Origin: Nonomuraea turkmeniaca
Lineage (GTDB): Bacteria; Actinomycetota; Actinomycetes; Streptosporangiales; Streptosporangiaceae
Reading direction: 5' to 3'
DNA length: 64,000 bases
Assembly (NCBI RefSeq): GCF_005889735.1
Contig: NZ_VCKY01000029.1
Coordinates: 1-64,000 of the forward strand
Below are positions 60,975-64,000 of the stretch, one piece after another. Below the pieces are notes generated by a model that searched no databases, was not told where the DNA came from, and saw only the letters and a list, made by a program, of their open reading frames with translations. Both the position numbers and the translations under genes were made by a program. Position 1 is the first letter of the stretch. Every line of letters begins with the position of its first letter.

Positions 60975-61112
60975 GCCCTCGCGGTTGCCAGCCGTTCCCA
61001 GGGATGGGGATGGGGTCCCTCGTGGGATTCCCCGGCGTCAGGTCGGCCTCTTGCCGAAGTCTTTGATCGTGCTGAGCAACGCTCCATGGCCGACGTTGGG
61101 TACGGCACCGGC

Positions 61113-61298
61113 ATGAGCAAGCACACACCGATGGACAAGGAAGCCGCCGCTCGAATCCAGTCGGCCGCGGCGAAGAACCCCGACAGCGACACGGCCCGCG
61201 ATGAGTTCGATCGCCGCGCCCAGTCCGCGAGAGATACGAACGAGGCACGCGACCACGACGATGACGAGGGCTGGCCCCCGGCGCCCGTCAGCGCCTGA
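61113..61298 (+). CDS. Small SMP/LEA-like protein
   Basis: A 61-residue hydrophilic protein. MDKEAAARIQSAAAKNPDSD...EFDRRAQSARDTNEA matches the repeat seen in seed-maturation-protein-like small proteins of actinomycetes, which are thought to be disordered stress proteins. The start at 61113 excludes a 9-residue extension to 61086. Confidence 0.6.
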   Translation: MSKHTPMDKEAAARIQSAAAKNPDSDTARDEFDRRAQSARDTNEARDHDDDEGWPPAPVSA

Positions 61299-61368
61299 CG
61301 ACAGGACGGGGGGCCGTCATGGCGGTGACCTTTCGCCCTGCGCTCGGGCAAAAAAGACGTACGACCCG

Positions 61369-61884
61369 ATGCGCGCGCAACTGCCCGAGGCGATGAGTTG
61401 GCGGCTGTCGCCGCAGGACGTGGAGCTGCTTATCGCGGTGCCAGAGCCGACGGCAGAGGAGGTGGCGGCGGCGCATGGCCGGCTGGGCCGGGCCCGGTTC
61501 GCGTTCATCGAGCTGCCGAACGTGCTGGTGTTGTGCCACTGGTTCGGCACGGGTGGCTGGGGGGTGCAGCCGTGGCAGGCTGTCCGGCAGGACGACTCGG
61601 AGCTCTACCCGCCCGGCCTGCCTGCCGCTGAGCGGCTTGCTGTCCACGTCTATCTCGCCGATTCCCTGACCGGGCGCGTGCGCGCCCACGGCTTGACGTC
61701 CTGGCCGAAGGAGTTCGCGGCCCGGCTGCAGGAGGCGATCGGGCGGGACGTGGCCGGCCCGCAGGATGACGCCGTCGCCGGCGCTGAGCTGGAGGAGTTG
61801 CTGCAGCGCTATTCCGATACCGGACGGCTGGTCCGTGATCGGGCTCCGTTCACCTGCGCGGCCGCGATGGTTCCCGTCCTGTGA
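61369..61884 (+). CDS. Hypothetical protein
   Basis: A 171-residue protein of unknown family with LPEAMSWRLSPQDVELLIAVPEPTAEEVAAAHGRLG at the start and a mixed alpha/beta middle (FIELPNVLVLCHWFGTGGWGVQPW). ATG 61369 is the first sensible start; the frame upstream to 61201 overlaps the small SMP-like gene and lacks a ribosome site. Confidence 0.6.
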   Translation: MRAQLPEAMSWRLSPQDVELLIAVPEPTAEEVAAAHGRLGRARFAFIELPNVLVLCHWFGTGGWGVQPWQAVRQDDSELYPPGLPAAERLAVHVYLADSLTGRVRAHGLTSWPKEFAARLQEAIGRDVAGPQDDAVAGAELEELLQRYSDTGRLVRDRAPFTCAAAMVPVL

Positions 61885-61924
61885 GCCGGGACCGTGGGCG
61901 GAAGACGAGGTAAGCCAGCGTCGT

Positions 61925-61995
61925 CAACGTTTGTGGCTGTTGGGGCGTCTGTTCATCAGGAGGCCATGTGGACGTTCGGAACGGCCTGGAGGACT
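61925..61995 (+). repeat. Diverged copy of the 47.8-kb small-peptide locus
   Basis: This stretch aligns with 47810-47885: GTCAACG, TTGGGGCGTCTGT and an AGGAGG ribosome site are shared, then GTG 61968 opens MDVRNGLED and a stop, matching MEVLNDLEK at the other locus. A different frame from ATG 61966 stays open longer but shares nothing. Either a truncated peptide gene or a conserved non-coding element. Confidence 0.45.
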
Positions 61996-62156
61996 GAGAG
62001 GGGCGCCTCTGAACAGGTAAGGCGATCTTGTCGACGGGGCATTTACGGTGTTCGTCTCCGACTGTCACCCCCGGCTGCCAGGATGGCGGGTGCCGCACTT
62101 CACCGCCTGTCTGGGAGCCCGCTGTGTCTTAGCGCGACGACGTCGACCTGAGCAAG

Positions 62157-62840
62157 TTGGTCCGGGAGGCCGCGGCCGGGATGGACGGGGTGACGGTGGT
62201 GGACTTCGCGGACCTCGGGGTTCTCCCACCCGAGGCGCGCAAGGCCGCGCACATCCTCGCCGAGGTGAACGCGGTCGCCGACTTCCTCGCCCAGCTCACC
62301 GAGGCGTGCGACATCTACCTGGCCCGCAGGATCGCCGCGCAGCTCGCTGAAACCTCGCCCGACGGGGACGGCGGCCTGGACCTGTCGCTGGGCGAGACCG
62401 CCACGCGGATCGCTGCCGACGCCGACCCCGCCGCGTGGGACGAACTGCAGATGCACGCGCGGCGCGACATCCTCACCACCTGTGCCCAGCGGCTCGCCAC
62501 GGTCCAGCAACGGCACCTGCCCGACACCCCCGAGGCCAGGGCGAACCTTGCCAAGATGATCGGGAACACCTTCGCCATCGGCGGTAACCTGTGGGTGTTC
62601 GCGGACAAGGAGCTGATGGAGGCCGGGGACGGCTTTGAGCAGGTGAGGATGCTGCCCGACAGCGTCGATCTGCCGCCACGTGCCTCCTCGCCGACCAACC
62701 AGCACGCCGCCAAGGTGGTCGCGGACTTTGACGGGGTATCGCTGCTGGCCAACGCGGCGATCCTGCTCATGGTGGCGCAGGTGATCGAACTGAACGCGAC
62801 CGGCGGATGGGACGAGTTCCTCCAGGAGAATCTTCCCTGA
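62157..62840 (+). CDS. Hypothetical protein, start disrupted by an in-frame TAG
   Basis: From TTG 62157 the product is 227 residues, helical and acidic, with no known domain (DFADLGVLPPEARKAAHILAEVNAVADFLAQL...). Eleven codons upstream, GTG 62124 has GGGAG at good spacing and would give a natural N-terminus (MS-stop-RDDVDLSKLVREAAAG), but its third codon is TAG (62130-62132). Either a recent nonsense change inactivated the usual start, or translation begins at TTG 62157, which has no clear ribosome site. The codon pattern beyond is that of a real gene. Confidence 0.6.
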   Translation: MVREAAAGMDGVTVVDFADLGVLPPEARKAAHILAEVNAVADFLAQLTEACDIYLARRIAAQLAETSPDGDGGLDLSLGETATRIAADADPAAWDELQMHARRDILTTCAQRLATVQQRHLPDTPEARANLAKMIGNTFAIGGNLWVFADKELMEAGDGFEQVRMLPDSVDLPPRASSPTNQHAAKVVADFDGVSLLANAAILLMVAQVIELNATGGWDEFLQENLP

Positions 62841-62950
62841 ACCGATCGTGGAGGAGCTAGGACCGCCCGCGATACGTTCAAGCGGCCTGCGGCGCAGAGG
62901 CTGGCTTTCGGGACCAAGCTGCCGGCCTCTTCCTGGTTAGCCGCCTGGTC

Positions 62951-63406
62951 ATGAGCTCTGTTGACTGCACTATCCCGGTTGAGGACGGACGCAGATCGTC
63001 GCCATGCCCGGGGCTGGACAAGGCTGGGAGGCTGGCGCAGCCTGGAGATGTGGACGAGGCCGAGCGTCGGCGGCTTCTCGCCGAGTTGGCTGGCCAGGCT
63101 GCGGATCTGGTCACTGGCCTGCAGCGTGAACGGGACCGGTTGAAGGCGGCAGGGCAGGATACGGCCTGGGTGGATCAGGTGCTGCGCGAGATGGAGCCGT
63201 TGGCCGCCGCGACTCACGATCTCACGGTCTTGGGGGCTATGCGCGCGGTGATCGAGCGCCACGGCGGCGGGCCGTACCCGGCGGATGAGCTGGCGGTCAT
63301 CGCTGGAGTGACCGCCGAGGATGCGCAACGTGTGCTGGAGCAGATGGTCCGTGACGGGCTGGCCATTCCGGCGGGCCAGCAGCCGCCGGCTGCACCGCCA
63401 TCCTGA
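62951..63406 (+). CDS. Hypothetical protein with helical/winged-helix character
   Basis: A 151-residue protein. Residues about 35-90 form a probable coiled coil (EAERRRLLAELAGQAADLVTGLQRERDRLKAAG), and about 105-140 a small winged-helix-like unit (YPADELAVIAGVTAEDAQRVLEQMVRDGL). I do not recognise a family. Confidence 0.55.
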   Translation: MSSVDCTIPVEDGRRSSPCPGLDKAGRLAQPGDVDEAERRRLLAELAGQAADLVTGLQRERDRLKAAGQDTAWVDQVLREMEPLAAATHDLTVLGAMRAVIERHGGGPYPADELAVIAGVTAEDAQRVLEQMVRDGLAIPAGQQPPAAPPS

Positions 63407-63455
63407 CCGGCGCGGAACACACAGGGCGCAGGGGGCGGTTCGCGAGCGGGAACGT

Positions 63456-64000
63456 TCAGAGCAGGTCGGTGTCCAGGGTGATCGCCACGCCGTGGTGGTC
63501 GGAGGCACCCTCGGGGGTGTCGAGGAGTTGGCCGTCGGTCAGTGCGGCGATCAGGGCCTCGCTGACCATGATCCAGTCGATGCGGTCGCTGCGGCCGGTG
63601 GCTCGCAGGAATTGCGGGTTGTTGGTCTTGTGATGCAGGAGCGCGAAGGCGTCGCTAAACCGGTCGTTCGCCAGCGACTGGGCTACGTCGGTGTTCGGGA
63701 CAGCCGGCCGTGCGGCGAGCGGGTCTTTGAAGCGGCGGGCGATGTTGATGGCGTTCATACGGCTCACGTCGGCGGAGGGCCCGTACAGGGGAGGGTGGTT
63801 GGCGTCCAGGCCGATCGTGGAGTAGGGGCCGTAGCGGCTGGCGGTGAAGCCGAGGATCTCGGCTTCGATCAGGGCTTGAGTGTGGCTGAACGGGCTGAGG
63901 TGGCTGACCGCGACGCCGAACGGTGCGTCCAGCCCTGCCACCTGCCAGGCGGCGGTCGCGACGCCGTGGGTGAGTTCGCTGCTGAAATCGGTGCAGTAAT
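63456..64000 (-). CDS. Endonuclease/exonuclease/phosphatase family protein (partial)
   Basis: The C-terminal about 181 residues of an EEP-fold hydrolase; the 5' end lies beyond the window. VSHLSPFSHTQALIEAE, GLDANHPPL (equivalent of the GDFN motif), SDRIDWIMVS and GASDHHGVAITLD (the terminal SDH motif) are all in order. The frame continues without a stop to the window edge. Substrates of such proteins range from DNA to lipids and are not predictable here. Confidence 0.85.
   Translation of the reverse strand, partial: YCTDFSSELTHGVATAAWQVAGLDAPFGVAVSHLSPFSHTQALIEAEILGFTASRYGPYSTIGLDANHPPLYGPSADVSRMNAINIARRFKDPLAARPAVPNTDVAQSLANDRFSDAFALLHHKTNNPQFLRATGRSDRIDWIMVSEALIAALTDGQLLDTPEGASDHHGVAITLDTDLL

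Noticed and set aside
1-64000. CRISPR arrays, tRNA/rRNA genes, insertion sequences and integrases
   Set aside because: No regularly spaced direct repeats, no tRNA-like cloverleaf sequence and no transposase or recombinase motifs were seen.

Overview
This 64 kb window is high-GC actinomycete DNA. GTG and TTG starts, frequent GTGA/ATGA stop-start overlaps, an Lsr2 nucleoid protein, a roadblock-type conservon pair, DUF574 methyltransferases and TPR/XRE-type regulators all point to a filamentous actinomycete, plausibly of the Streptosporangiales. There are no rRNA or tRNA genes, no CRISPR array and no recognisable transposase or integrase. A plasmid-type replication module (about 32.2-36.7 kb) and many decayed gene copies mark this as accessory DNA: a chromosomal island, an integrated plasmid or a linear plasmid.

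Layout. 1-6.3 kb: a five-gene plus-strand operon (deacetylase/acyltransferase fusion, AMP-ligase, PLP aminotransferase, asparagine-synthase-like protein, carrier protein), with a convergent HAD phosphatase to 6.9 kb. The set resembles the small-molecule genes of proteobacterial exosortase-A exopolysaccharide loci. 7.5-15.7 kb: a minus-strand operon of sensor kinase, roadblock protein, helicase with helicase-associated repeats, and two PCMT-like methyltransferases of the FxLD-system type. 16.1-22.1 kb: a minus-strand run with a DUF574 methyltransferase, an unknown protein, an ABC-importer binding protein, a second-type methyltransferase and two permeases. 22.8-24.9 kb: a plus-strand regulator coupled to a RibD-like protein. 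25.2-29.3 kb: minus-strand primase/polymerase-like protein, unknown protein, DUF574 methyltransferase and a methyltransferase with a duplicated N-terminal domain. 29.5-30.9 kb: another regulator, then a phosphotransferase. 32.2-36.7 kb: ribbon-helix-helix protein, structured DNA, AEP-primase-like Rep and a second replication-associated protein, followed by a second helicase and another methyltransferase (minus).

41.1-46.8 kb is the most interesting block: a tight plus-strand cassette of radical SAM enzyme, Asp/Glu-racemase-like protein, HhH-GPD-like protein, PfkB sugar kinase, tandem nucleoside-deoxyribosyltransferase-like protein, thymidylate-kinase-like protein and MazG-like pyrophosphohydrolase. 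Together they look like a pathway that makes, activates and polices a modified nucleoside or nucleotide.

Three copies of one promoter-like module (about 22.5, 29.4 and 40.7 kb) lie upstream of the minus-strand methyltransferase operons. Each has 11-bp-spaced GTTCA boxes, a fixed 33-bp offset to CTACCTAAGC and a start codon just beyond. They suggest a shared regulon that may also touch the divergent regulators and the nucleotide cassette. The right end (47-64 kb) holds mostly orphan genes: a duplicated transglutaminase/exonuclease pair with one decayed copy, ABC-exporter fragments beside an intact exporter, small P-loop kinases, lsr2, and an endonuclease/exonuclease/phosphatase gene cut by the window edge.
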